Shown here piece after piece: positions 34,955-47,100 of a stretch of DNA of 64,000 nucleotides. The translations under genes and the position numbers were made by a program. Below the pieces are notes generated by a model, which did no database searches, had not been told where the DNA came from, and saw nothing but the letters and a program-made list of their open reading frames with translations. The stretch lies in assembly GCA_025617745.1 (NCBI GenBank), contig CM046853.1, positions 9,688,974 to 9,752,973 of the forward strand. Reading direction: 5' to 3'. This DNA comes from Heliocidaris erythrogramma (lineage: Eukaryota > Echinodermata > Echinoidea > Camarodonta > Echinometridae). Within the stretch, counting starts at the first letter, position 1, and every line of letters begins with the position of its first letter.

Positions 34955-35466
34955 GGGGAAGTCCACCCTGATTACAAGTTGGTTTTAAAAGAAGCAAAAA
35001 ATGAGAGAAACTGATTAGTGAAGGTTTGAGCAAAATAATATAAGGAAGTTATGAATTTTTGTAGTTGTAATTGATAAAAAGCAAATTGGCAACTTCATGA
35101 TGTACCTTGCGAGCTCCTCTCCCATTTGCCCTGTACCCCCAAAATGATTAATTTCCATTTCCTCTAAAGGAAATATTCAATCATACATGCACCTTATATA
35201 TAATCTTTGCTTGTATGTTTTCACAAAAAACCTGTATGAAACGAATTCACTCCTTCATAAAAATCTAAGAAAATGAAAATTCATGAAACTTTCTGTACTG
35301 AGCACATGGCAGAGGAGCTCGCAAGATATGTCACAGAGTTACCAATTTGTGTTTGATTGATTACAACTTCAAAAATCTTTCTGATTTCTTATCGGATTTT
35401 GCTAAAACTTTCACTAATCTGTTACTCTCCTTTTTCTGTTTTTATTAAAATCAGGGTGGACTTGCT
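34955..35466. mobile_element. Foldback MITE with ~200-bp arms
   Basis: The left end AAGTCCACCCTGATT is exactly inverted at the right as AATCAGGGTGGACTT, and the arms stay similar inward to TTGCGAGCTCCTCT. A second copy starts at 63303. The interior contains CAATCATACATGCACC in both copies. Confidence 0.75.
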
Positions 35467-36390
35467 TGCTACATATTCCACATCAACAATACTTTCTTTT
35501 AAGTGTTACCTTCTGTTTCTCAACATACATGTATATTCAGATCACATCAAGAAAATGGCACAAGAAACATTGATATACAAATATTACATACTCTTTATTA
35601 ACATTTTCCATAGGAAAAAATAAGCAATCATAAATCATATCAAATTAAAAATGTACACGTTTCCAAAGTTAAATAAATATTCTTGTTACTTGACAAAGCT
35701 GAATGAACAAAACTGTCCTTTGTAACTTCGTAATAAAGGGCACATTACTAGTATATAATATCCTATCATCAGCATGAAAAACAACATGTTGATATCCTCG
35801 TAAGGATGAAAAAATACCTTTAATAATTATAGCTTCTGAAAGTCGTCACTTGAGAAAACCCTTGACATAACTGCTTCAAATGACTAAGTAAAAAATTGTA
35901 ACAGTAATTGCTTTGATGTAAATACATTTTTTTCTGATACACTGACAAGGTGTACATAGACACAGTACATGATGATTTAACAATATTTAACAAAAGTTAA
36001 CACAAAAGCCTTAAATTGGCCCAAACAGTCTGATTAAAGAAGAAGAAAAAAAAAAAAATATTTCTTTCAGGTAGAAGATTGAAAGATACACAGGGGTTAA
36101 ATTATGTCTTCAGAGGCATGCATTTTTGTCTTACACTTATGATTTTAACCATTCAAATGTTATTAAATTCCTTGTATAAGTCGATGGGAAATATCTCCTT
36201 GTACATGTATTTTTGCTAATGTCTCTGTTGATAAGTTAGGAAGCAACAATTTATCATTCATAAATTTGAAATCCACTGATACATACAATATATTTCAAGT
36301 AAAATCACAAATTTATAGTACAAAGAAATGAAACAAACTTTACACACAAAGTCATAGGAGTTAAAAATGAAGTGTCTTAGTCATACCGTT

Positions 36391-36510
36391 CTAAAAGGGG
36401 GGGGGGGGGGCACAATCCAAAAGGGGGCACAATGCATATTTTTCTTCCAAAGGGGGGGGGGCACAGGCCGGAAGTGGTCCCCCCCCCCCCCCCCCAATCC
36501 GCCACTGGGT
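36391..36510. repeat. G/C-homopolymer repeat fragment
   Basis: G runs around CACAATCCAAAAGGGGGCAC, then a C run and AATCCGCCACTGGGTC. The CCGCCACTG end is shared with fragments at 53965, 55412 and 56480, so this is probably a relic of the same repeat family. Confidence 0.45.
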
Positions 36511-36671
36511 CACATACATAGCAATACATAACCTTTCACAATTCTTTGCGCTGATACAGTTTGGTTGCCATGGCAAGAAAGGCTTCAGCCCTCTTATGTT
36601 TGGTATTCTCTAATGTCCAAATGGCTTTAAATAGTAACATATTAAAACATTAAAACGATAACAAATTAAAA

Positions 36672-36720
36672 TGATAACAAAGCTTTTCGATCTGCAACTC
36701 ATCAGGTTATCACGCAGATA
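36672..36720 (-). ncRNA. Hammerhead ribozyme motif, left arm
   Basis: On the minus strand: GTGATAAC, CTGATGA, GTTGCAGATC, GAAA, AAGCTT, T, GTTATC. Stem I is perfect. The flanking pair ATCTGC/GCAGAT differs from ACCTGC/GCAGGT of the other copies by a compensatory change. Confidence 0.72.
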
Positions 36721-36743
36721 TAAACATATAACAAGAACATTCA

Positions 36744-37010
36744 GCCAATCAACGTGCCCAGCCAGCCCGCGCTTGCAAATCAGATTCCACTACTACTAGT
36801 AGATCTAACACAAAATGTGACTCAGCCATAGGCCAACACCTGCTTGCTAACACATTGTGTGCGCAAAGCTATTCAGACGATCAGTTCTCTATTGTCAGTA
36901 GAGCCAGGAGCTTAACCCACATCGGGTTCTTGGAAGCAGCCTACATTCAATCTAGAGACCCTCTTTTGTGTAGACAAAAGGAGTTCGTCCAAGCATTGCG
37001 TTTGTTTTAA
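36744..37010 (+). pseudogene. C-terminal 88 codons of a Penelope-like ORF, open to the stop
   Basis: The frame begins ANQRAQPARACKS and runs through CDSAIGQHLLAN, DDQFSIVSRARS, FLEAAYIQSRDPLL and RQKEFVQALRLF to TAA. This is the region after the GIY-YIG core and parallels 5400-5660. No start codon or RT is present, so it is a truncated remnant. Confidence 0.8.
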
Positions 37011-37074
37011 CTATGCAGGATGTGCCCAGTTTAGCTTTCAGTATAACTAGTTGATTTTCTTGTTATTTGCTCAT

Positions 37075-37121
37075 ATCTGCGTGATAACCTGATGAGTTGC
37101 AGATCGAAAAGCTTTGTTAAC
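37075..37121 (+). ncRNA. Hammerhead ribozyme motif, right arm
   Basis: On the plus strand: GTGATAAC, CTGATGA, GTTGCAGATC, GAAA, AAGCTT, T, GTTAAC. One stem-I mismatch (GTTAAC for GTTATC). Confidence 0.7.
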
Positions 37122-38114
37122 ATTTTAATTTGTTATCGTTTTAATGTTTTAATATGTTACTGTTTAAAGCCATTTGGAAATTCTGTAGTACCAATAAATT
37201 GTTTGTGAATTCTCTAATGCCTTGTACAATCCTCTGAATAATAGAGCAAGCTCTTATTCTGAGATGATTGACAGAGGTTTGTCCTTGACTTTGACAAGAT
37301 ACCCATGAGGAATCATCAACTTTTCATTCTGTATGATATAGGCATTCAATAAAGTTATTATTATTCTTAATCAAAACTAAGACTTAAAGTGCAGGTTGAG
37401 TTCTGGAAAAGGTGAAAGATAATTTGTAAGCTCTCTCATTCATTTTCTGTCAGTTTGGAAAAAGATCACAGTAGAAATGTCAGCTGAAAGTACATGTATT
37501 GCTTTTCAAATGCCCTCAATTTCAAAATATGACGAGGAATAGTTGTTTGGGCCGAACATTCATACTACATGTGTGTGTAGTCAGATATACCCATTCTGTG
37601 TGCAGTGCATGTGCTTTCCAGTGAGACTAGGTCAATTCCTTACAGTCTAACCGCAAGTCGTGTGCAAATGCGCAAAAATCGCGCATTTTATGTCCAGTGC
37701 CTGAAATGGACTCTCTCCCTGCACCCGGTCAGCTGTATCGCATGGTCATCTTTAAAGTTATGTTCCTCAATAAATATTAATGCTGTGCTCATTAGACTTT
37801 CTGCAAAAATAACTGAATAGTTTACCAACACAGGAATATTTTGTTTAAGTCAGAATTTTAGAAATAAGTTGTTTAAAATAACAAGATGAAATAGTCATAC
37901 AAAACCCTATTGTTCACAAGATTTCAAGTTGTTAAAAGACTTATAAAAAGTATATGAGCCGCCATCAAGACACATATGTATGGAAGCGCTGGAATCTCAT
38001 CTTTTTCATCGTTACATTCAAAATATCCATAAATTTATGACAGAGTCAGGATCCAGCAATATTCAGCCGCAGATTATCCGTTGTCAAGATCATGGTCAAG
38101 ACCATAGAATCTTA

Positions 38115-39220
38115 GACCCCGTTTACACAGAGACTGAAGTCGACTTTAGTCGAATTTGAACTCGAGTTCATTTGTGTGTAAACAGGGTAGTCGCAATTAG
38201 AACTCGAGTTCAAAACTCGAATTCGAATGACGACCCAGAGCAACATTTATCGAATTCAAAATCGACTTTTATCGAATTTAAATTCGCTATTTGCTGTGTG
38301 AACGGACACGTAATTGAAAGTCGACTAGCAAATATCCAGCCAGTAACCCCATCATACGTCACTTCCGGTATTGCTAAGCAACGCGTCAGTAAATAAGTGT
38401 CATCCAACAAGTGAACCACAACGCACGAACGATCCTACAAAACCCGCCGAAGTCACCAGGACAATTCAGACAATACATCCAAATGAATAGAAAAAGCTGG
38501 CTATTTGAGCAATTTAGCTACAAGCAAATCTTTAAAATAAAATTTTATCCATTACGGCAGGTTTGTGGGAGCGGGTAACATATCTATTCTGACCCATGTA
38601 CAAAAGGTAAATGTGTGAAAAACTGACATGGAGGCTTAACAGAGTTGTCAAGTTTATAGGTTTATTCAGGCAAAGATATTGGAAAATTACACTATGAACG
38701 AAGCATTGCGTTGCATAGCTCAAACTATTTTAATGTTAAACAATATTTAACCAGTAAATCATTGAAGTATCTTGTAAATTCTACCTTTTGTAGTCTTTCG
38801 CCCCCCCCCCCCCCAAGAAGCGGCTGGATTGAAGAAAAAAACTCTTCCCGCCATCTTCTTAAACGGTCTGCTCGACGAGCAGATCTGACACGTTGCTGTC
38901 GCATATAATTATTGATCAGGATATTCCTATTCCGACGTAAAATCATACGAAACCAGATCAAAATGACTGCGCTTACAATACTCGCTACCGCCATTTTGAA
39001 CTCACTCGCGGGGTTTTCACAAATTTAACCCGGAAGTTGATAATCACGATATTCCCACCAAGCGAGGGCGTAATCAAGTCGAATTCACTTTCCTTCTGAA
39101 TTCGAGTTCGTCCAACGCTTGGTGTAAACAGCCCACCGAAAAATAATTTATGCTAATCCAAGGTCGCAATTGAATTCGCTGTCGAATTTGAACTAGAGTT
39201 CACTCTGTGTAAACGTGGTC
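38115..39220. mobile_element. Harbinger-like non-autonomous transposon, TTA target duplication
   Basis: Left end GACCCCGTTTACACAGAG; right end reverse-complements to GACCACGTTTACACAGAG (17/18). Both are flanked by TTA (38112-38114, 39221-39223), the target of PIF/Harbinger elements. Subterminal regions are rich in TCGAATTTGAACTCGAGTTC-like palindromes. 1106 bp; a poly-C run lies at 38801-38814. No transposase found. Confidence 0.75.
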
Positions 39221-40685
39221 TTAGCCCTGTGATTGGCAAGCGAGGCATCTGTAACCAAGTGCACGTTGAATGAAACAATGCGCAACCTGTTGCTTCATCC
39301 TTGCGCAAACATGCGCATAGCTGTTGCCTGGCAGTGAGAAAACATCTTGCGTGGTGGTAACCAATCGGAATGCTGGAATTTACTTTTTTAAAGACAAAGT
39401 GTGTACATTGGTTACATATTGCTGGATCCTGACCCTGTCATGAAGTGCACATTAATGTTATTTCAATATTTGGAAAGTACAGAAAATGCCCTTTACGCTC
39501 ATGTCTAATTTGCCCTGGCTCACAATAAAACTGTGGTAGTTTTGGCCAGATTTATATTTCATTTCATTTCCATTTTTTGTCATAAAAGGAACACCATTTA
39601 TTACCAATTTCGTCTTTTATTTTGAACACAATAAAATCATGTCACAAATCTCTGATCCCTCTTCTTTTATTTGATGTATAACTCATGACAATTGGTGAAT
39701 GATAAGTAGTCTATTCAATAGTTTGCAAATGAGATGTTCAGGCAGAACTGGAAATAAAATAGCGCGCTTTTAGGGGACCTGCGGATTGGCTGCTTATCAT
39801 TTTGATGATTCCAAAACCACACAGTATACCCCATTTCTTATGTACATGTAGACATTATCAACCTTTCCCCATTGCTTCCAGACAGTTTCTTTCACAATAT
39901 AATTGCATGACCAGAACTCAAATTTATCTTTAAACTGACTTAATAGTCCAAAAAAATTAAAGGCACAGAAGGCAAGATGTGTCTTCCATGCACTCCAATT
40001 AGGTCTGAATGATTGTCACTACAAAATTAATTTTAAAGTCTCTTTTTAAAGAGTGAACTGTCAGAATGATTAAAATACAATGTAGCCTGCTTGCCAAAGC
40101 AGGGAAAAGTTATCAAACATCCTTAGTCAATGCTAGATTTATTTTTGTAACACGAATATAAAGAATTTAGAGGTATGATTTGTTTTCTTCATTCATTTAA
40201 ATCACATCTTTTTAGCCAGACTGTATTTGCATTGGTTAACAATTGTCTAAAGGGCATTCATATAAGTGTGTAAGAACAAGTAACAGATAGTTACAACTTC
40301 AAAATTCTATAAACATAAAAAAGAGTTGCTAATTTGATAATTATCAAAAGCATTCTGTTGCAAAATCAGATGCATCAAGTGACATTTGTGTGCAAAAGCC
40401 TTCAATACTGACTTATTGGTTTACATGAAAGATCAGCAAAGAATATACAAAATAAGTAAAAGCACAAAGGGCAAGACAGGGTCAAGTGCAATGCAGCCAT
40501 TATATAAACTACACTATACCTTCATAAAAATAAAACATTATAAGAACCCCAGTCACTTTACCAGTCTCTTTAAAGTCCTTCTCATACAGTCAAATGTATC
40601 TAGGACATCCAGCATTATCCAGCAAGTCTTTGTAAACATTTCTTCCTCTAATACTATTAAACATGTGCAGAACCTCAGATGGGAG

Positions 40686-41041
40686 TTAGGTCCCTCTTCT
40701 ACCTCCAATACGATCAAACGTATGCAAGACCTTCACCACTGGAGGATCCTCTCCAACGTCAGCATCCTGCATACTCCCCAGTCCATTGAGGGCCATACCA
40801 GCACCACTCTGAGGATCCCATTGACCAGTAGGAAACATCATATCATGGGGTGTGGGGAACACCTTAGGTCCCTCTTCTACCTCCAATACGATCAAATGTA
40901 TGTAAGACCTTCATCACTAGAGGATCCTCTACAAAGTCAGCATCCTGCATACTCCCCAGTCCATTGAGGGCCATACCAGCACCACTCCGAGGATCCCACT
41001 GACCAGTAGGAAACATCACACCATTGGGTGTAATTGGTTCC
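40686..41041 (-). repeat. Tandem duplication of the FASTKD C-terminal coding tail
   Basis: Unit 178 bp: 41041-40864 (coding) and 40863-40686 (after the stop). Both include TGGTGCTGGTATGGCCCTCA and finish GGAGGTAGAAGAGGGACCTAA. The second copy still reads FPTGQWDPQSGAGMALNG in its own frame. A shorter diverged relative lies at 40590-40680. Confidence 0.85.
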
Positions 41042-41142
41042 CCTGGTAAGGAGCTGACAGCCTGAGAGAGGAGCTGCTGTAGGTACTGGATCTTGTCTTC
41101 TGACTCAGCTAGCGCTGCAGAATGCCACTCGAAGTATGGAAT
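40864..41142 (-). CDS. FASTKD terminal coding exon
   Basis: The acceptor TTCTTCTCCAG joins in phase: IPYFEWHSAALAESEDKIQY closes the RAP domain. A 60-70 residue tail ends FDRIGGRRGT and TAA at 40866-40864. The last 178 nt are repeated once more downstream. Confidence 0.85.
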   Translation of the reverse strand: MPYFEWHSAALAESEDKIQYLQQLLSQAVSSLPGEPITPNGVMFPTGQWDPRSGAGMALNGLGSMQDADFVEDPLVMKVLHTFDRIGGRRGT

Positions 41143-44100
41143 CTGGAGAAGAAAGCAGAAGCCTCATTATTTTATCATTTGAAAAACATGAAAGATATAC
41201 ATGTACTCTATACTAACTAGGAAGTAACAATCCATAACATTTAAGGTCTGTGAAAGAGAGCAGTGAAATCATAAGCTTCTTCCTCACTTCAATATACACC
41301 TGAAATTAAACATCTCCTTTGGAACTATTATTTGAACTTACCTGCACTTACTTGATAAGACTCCTCCATGACCTTAAATGAACATGAATCTTTACGTCTT
41401 TATTCCATAGTGAATATCAAGTATCCATAAATCAAGACAACAAACACTTGTACTTAATGAGAGCAATTTATAGACCATTCCTATTCATAATACAATTTTT
41501 CGTTCAGAAAGACAATGAATGCATTTGATATTCTGGAAATGCTCATAAGTGCCTATTTCCATTTCCTTCAGGAACATAACCTTACACAGTATAATATTCT
41601 GTACTAATGAACTCACTATTAAATCATTTGCACAACTTTGCTTTGCTGCACTATGTAGACTGTATTGTGCCTATAATGGTATTTGCAAATTTTCATCTGA
41701 GCTTACCTGCACGTACTTGTAACCCATGAGTTCTAGGTGGCGCTTCTTCATGGCAATCATCCCCAGAGCATGACGAGAGTTGGTACAGTAAGAATTACTG
41801 AACAGATAGTCAATAGCCATCCTAAAGTAAGAGAGTTGGTAAAGAAAGAATTACTGAACAGATAGTTAATAGCCACCCTAATGTAAGAGAGTTGGTACAG
41901 TAAGAATTACTGAACAGATAGTCAATAGCCACCCTAATGTAAGAGAGTTGGTACATTAATAATTACCAAACAGATAGTCAATAAGCACCCTAAAGTAAGA
42001 GAGTTGGTACAGTAAGAATTACTGAACAGATAGTCAATAGCCACCCTAATGTAAGAGAGTTGGTACATTAATAATTACTGAACAGATAGTCAATAGCCAC
42101 CCTAATGTAAGAGAGTTTGTACAGTAAGAATTACTGAACAGATAGTCAATACCCACCCTAAAGTAAGAGAGTTGGTACGGTAAGAATTACTGAACAGATA
42201 GTTAATAGCCACCCTAAAGTAAGAGAGTTGGTACAGTAAGAATTACTGAAGAGCTAGTTAATATCCACCCTAAAGTAAGAGAGTTGGTACAGTAAGAATT
42301 ACTGAACAGATAGTCAATAAGCACCCTAAAGTAAGAGAGTTGGTACAGTGAGAATTACTGAAGAGCTAGTTAATAGCCACCCTAATGTAAGAGAGTTGGT
42401 ACAGTAAGAATTACTGAACAGATAGTCAATAAGCACCCTAAAGTAAGAGAGTTGGTACAGTAAGAATTACTGAACAGATAGTCAATACCCACCCTAAAGT
42501 AAGAGAGTTGGTACAGTAAGAATTACTGAACAGATAGTTAATAGCCACCCTAAAGTAAGAGAATTGGTACAGTAAGAATTACTGTACAGATAGTCAATAC
42601 CCACCCTAATGTAAGAGAGTTGGTACAGTAAGAATTACTGAACAGATAGTCAATAAGCACCCTAAAGTAAGAGAGTTGGTACAGTAAGAATTACTGAAGA
42701 GCTAGTTAATAGCCACCCTAATGTAAGAGAGTTGGTACAGTAAGAATTACTGAACAGATAGTCAAGAGCCACCCTAATGTAAGAGAGTTGGTACAGTAAG
42801 AATTACTGAACAGATAGTTAATAGCCACCCTAATGTAAGAGAGTTGGTACAGTAAGAATCACTGAACAGATAATCAATACCAGGTACTCACCCTAAAGTA
42901 AGAGAGTTGGTAGTGTAGGAATTACTGAACAGATAATCAATAGTTGGTACAGTATGAATTACTAATAAATATTAAATAGACACCCTGAATGAAGGCAGTC
43001 TTTACAGCATTTAATAGCTATCCTATAACAATCACCAATAAAACATATACATGAAATAGGAAGTTGCAAATTCAAGTTTTGATGATGTCGTAGCTGTGAA
43101 TACTTTCTTTAAAAAAAATACCCACCCTAATGTAAGAGAGTTGGTACAGTAAGAATTACTGAACAGATAGTCAATAAGCACCCTAAAGTAAGAGAGTTGG
43201 TACAGTAAGAATTACTGAAGAGATAGTTAATAGCCACCCTAAAGTAAGAGAGTTGGTACAGTAAGAATCACTGAACAGATAGTCAATAGCCACCCTAAAG
43301 TAAGAGAGTTGGTACAGTAGGAATTACTGAAGAGATAGTCAATAAGCACCCTAAAGTAAGAGAGTTGGTACAGTAAGAATTACTGAAGAGCTAGTTAATA
43401 GCCACCCTAATGTAAGAGAGTTGGTACAGTAAGAATTACTGAAGAGCTAGTCAATAGCCACCCTAAAGTAAGAGAGTTGGTACAGTAAGAATTACTGAAC
43501 AGATAGTCAATACCCACCCTAAAGTAAGAGAGTTGCTACAGTAAGAATTACTGAACAGATAGTTAATAGCCACCCTAAAGTAAGAGAGTTGGTACAGTAA
43601 GAATTACTGTACAGATAGTCAATACCCACCCTAATGTAAGAGAGTTGGTACAGTAAGAATTACTGAACAGATAGTCAATAAGCACCCTAAAGTAAGAGAG
43701 TTGGTACAGTAAGAATTACTGAAGAGCTAGTTAATAGCCACCCTAATGTAAGAGAGTTGGTACAGTAAGAATTACTGAACAGATAGCCAATACAGATAGT
43801 CAATAGCCACCCTTATGTAAGAGAGTTGGTACAGTAAGAATTACTGAACAGATAGTTAATAGCCACCCTACTGTAAGAGAGTTGGTACAGTAAGAATCAC
43901 TGAACAGATAATCAATACCAGGTAGTCACCCTAAAGTAAGAGAGTAGGTAGTGTAGGAATTACTGAACAGATAGTCAATAGTTGGTACAGTATGAATTAC
44001 TAATAAATATTAAATAGACACCCTGAATGAAGGCAGTCGTTACAGCATTTAATAGCTATCCTATAACAATCACCAATATAACATATACATGAAATAGGAA

Positions 44101-47100
44101 GTTGCAAATTCAAGTTTTGATGATGTCGTAGCTGTGAATACTTTCTTTAAAAAAAATACCCACCCTAATGTAAGAGAGTTGGTACAGTAAGAATTACTGA
44201 ACAGATAGTCAATAAGCACCCTAAAGTAAGAGAGTTGGTACAGTAAGAATTACTGAAGAGATAGTTAATAGCCACCCTAAAGTAAGAGAGTTGGTACAGT
44301 AAGAATCACTGAACAGATAGTCAATAGCCACCCTAAAGTAAGAGAGTTGGTACAGTAGGAATTAGTGAAGAGATAGTCAATAAGCACCCTAAAGTAAGAG
44401 AGTTGGTACAGTAAGAATTACTGAACAGATAGTTAATAGCCACCCTAAAGTAAGAGAGTTGGTACAGTAAGAATTACTGAACAGATAGTCAATAGCCACC
44501 CTAATGTAAGAGAGTTGGTACAGTAAGAATTACTGTACAGATAGTCAATACCCACCCTAATGTAAGAGAGTTGGTACAGTAAGAATTACTGAAGAGTTAG
44601 TTAATAGCCACCCTAATGTAAGAGAGTTGGTACAGTAAGAATTACTGAACAGATAGTCAATAAGCACCCTAAAGTAAGAGAGTTGGTACAGTAAGAATTA
44701 CTGAAGAGCTAGTCAATAGCCACCCTAATGTAAGAGAGTTGGTACAGTGAGAATTACTGAACAGATAGTCAATAGCCACCCTAATGTAAGAGAGTTGGTA
44801 CAGTAAGAATTACTGAACAGATAGTCAATAGCCACCCTAATGTAAGAGAGTTGGTACAGTAAGAATTACTGAACAGATAGTTAATAGCCACCCTAATGTA
44901 AGAGAGTTGGTACAGTAAGAATCACTGAACAGATAATCAATAGTCACCCTAAAGTAAGAGAGTTGGTAGTGTAGGAATTACTGAACAGATAGTCAATAGT
45001 TGGTACAGTATGAATTACTAATAAATATTAAATAGACACCCTAAATGAAGGCAGTCGTTACAGCATTTAATAGCTATCCTATAACAATCACCAATATAAC
45101 ATATACATGAAATAGGAAGTTGCAAATTCAAGTTTTGATGATGTCGTAGCTGTGAATACTTTGTTTAAAAAAAAAGGTATTTTTTGAGCATTGATCAGTC
45201 ATGCAATGCAGGGTGCATAAATTTACCATATTGAAGATAATTTCTTTTAAACCACAATTAAGTACAAGATGGTCATTCTTTGACAAAAAATGAATAAAAA
45301 AGAAAAATAACTCTCACCTCACCGTTAGATAAAAAAGGAATAATGATCATCTTATACGGAGGGCTAGTCTTACTGACAAAAATGCTTGATTCAAGTTTAT
45401 GTTATAACTAAGAACCTGCGAATTACAGAGGGTGAGTAGTCAGGTCTAACAATATTAAACTGTAGTCAGGGTTTCACATGAAGGTTGACATTGTTAAAAA
45501 TTGGGGGCCTACTTCATTTATAGAAATATTGTTACATTTTGTGCTTAGACCCCCGATAGTGACCAGCCCCGGTAAAAGAGAAGAAAGATTTTGACCTCTG
45601 TGCTCCATCAGGTAATTGCTTAGTCTGAGTTCCCCATTGCATGAGATCAGCTAGTACCCCACCAGCTACTCCTTTCAGTTGATTCAACACACTACCATAG
45701 TCAGCACATGGTAGAGGGCTCCCTTCATCGTCAACTACACATTCAAATGCTGTGGGATTATAATGAAATAAACCAAACATATTATATACATGTATGTACC
45801 CTCTCTTAAGCTGAGACTATAGAGACCACCCAGCATTCATTTTCACATAAAGCACAATTTTGAGGGTATCAAAATTGTAGTTAGTGTAATAAGTTGTAGA
45901 CATTTTTCACTATATGGGCATTAACCGGCTGTATGAATGACTATCACATGGCATAGTTTGCTTTTCAACTGAGAAAATGGTCTACAATTCAAATTTCACT
46001 TTTTGTCAAGCAATGAGAAACTCATTCCAGATGACTTGACAAATTAAGCCAAGTACACCAATCCAACTTGTAATTATTTCAATATTCCAGCAATAATTGT
46101 GCAAAGGGTATTACTCTTCTCAATAAAGTTATTTTTCTTCTTCACCTGAATTCCAAATATATTTCTGTCATTAACTCTCCTGATTAACATTTCACTGGGG
46201 AAAAAGACCTCCCCTTTCTCATTTCATACAGACATTTACAGTTTGAATCTAATTCATTTCTTTGACACAATAGAGATATTTACAATCATAATGTGAATAT
46301 CAGTTAATGCAGTTATTCCAATTAAAGTCAGATCTATCACTTACAGATATCGTAATGGTACGGAGTGACGACAAAAGAGCGTAAGAACTGCGGACCACCT
46401 AACACTTCAGCGAGAGCACTTTGGATCTCTCTCAGTGAGGAATGCACAAGAACTTTGCCTGAAAGAAAAATAAAATGAGGAAAAGGTGATATTACAATTG
46501 AAGCAATCCTGAACTTCAAGTTCAGTTACTATGTCATCTAAATACATGTAACATGACTTCCCATCACTTTGCATGAAAATAAACATGGACATTATGAACC
46601 TGACATGGTAATATCTTTCATATCATCTTGTTCACCGTAGGCTCACTGTCCTCAGGAACACTATGAAAATTTCAGATCCAACAATGACAAAAAATATAGA
46701 GTTCATTAGAAACATTTAAATTACAATTTTTTAACCATGCCTGATATTTATAACCATTGAATTCTACAAAAAAAAAAATAATCAGACAAGTTGTGTGCAA
46801 TTACCCACAAACATGTGTGGGACACTTTCCCAACTTGGCAAAGAATTTTGCAAAATTATTCTATTGGTCTATGCACCTATCATGCTATGAAAATGAGAAC
46901 TTTAATACCGATGTATAATAACATTGAATTTTACCTGTGTGGCAGGCACTTTGAAAACTCTACAAAAAGTCATTGTGAAAAATCTCCTTTGGCTCTGCAC
47001 ATAATGAAAGCCTACAACATAAATTAAGTTAACAGTAATTAACTCATTGCTTACAGGAACCGGGTATTCTCTGTATTAACCCTATGGCAATATGAAAATA

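Larger units (their letters stand above)
36617..37177 (+). mobile_element. Young Penelope-like remnant with 104-bp inverted arms
   Basis: Arms 36617-36720 and 37074-37177 are inverted copies with two mismatches, each with a hammerhead motif. Between them lies the intact 3' end of the element's ORF. Same architecture as 12146-12515 but much better preserved, so the more recent insertion. Confidence 0.85.
25423..40863. other. Convergent intergenic region / 3' UTRs
   Basis: About 15 kb between the ends of two convergent genes. AT-rich with (TA)n stretches (26300, 27175, 28090, 32125, 32560). Short open frames have no recognised similarity. Mobile elements at 30.8, 34.96-35.47, 36.4, 36.6-37.2 and 38.1-39.2 kb are listed separately. 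AATAAA-type signals occur on both strands, so neither transcript end can be fixed. Confidence 0.6.

Noticed and set aside
40386..40967. 193-codon plus-strand open frame
   Set aside because: Antisense to the FASTKD last exon and its duplicate; length comes from the duplication.
41822..44999. CRISPR-like array
   Set aside because: Units are contiguous without unique spacers, in a eukaryotic intron, and match an adjacent exon.
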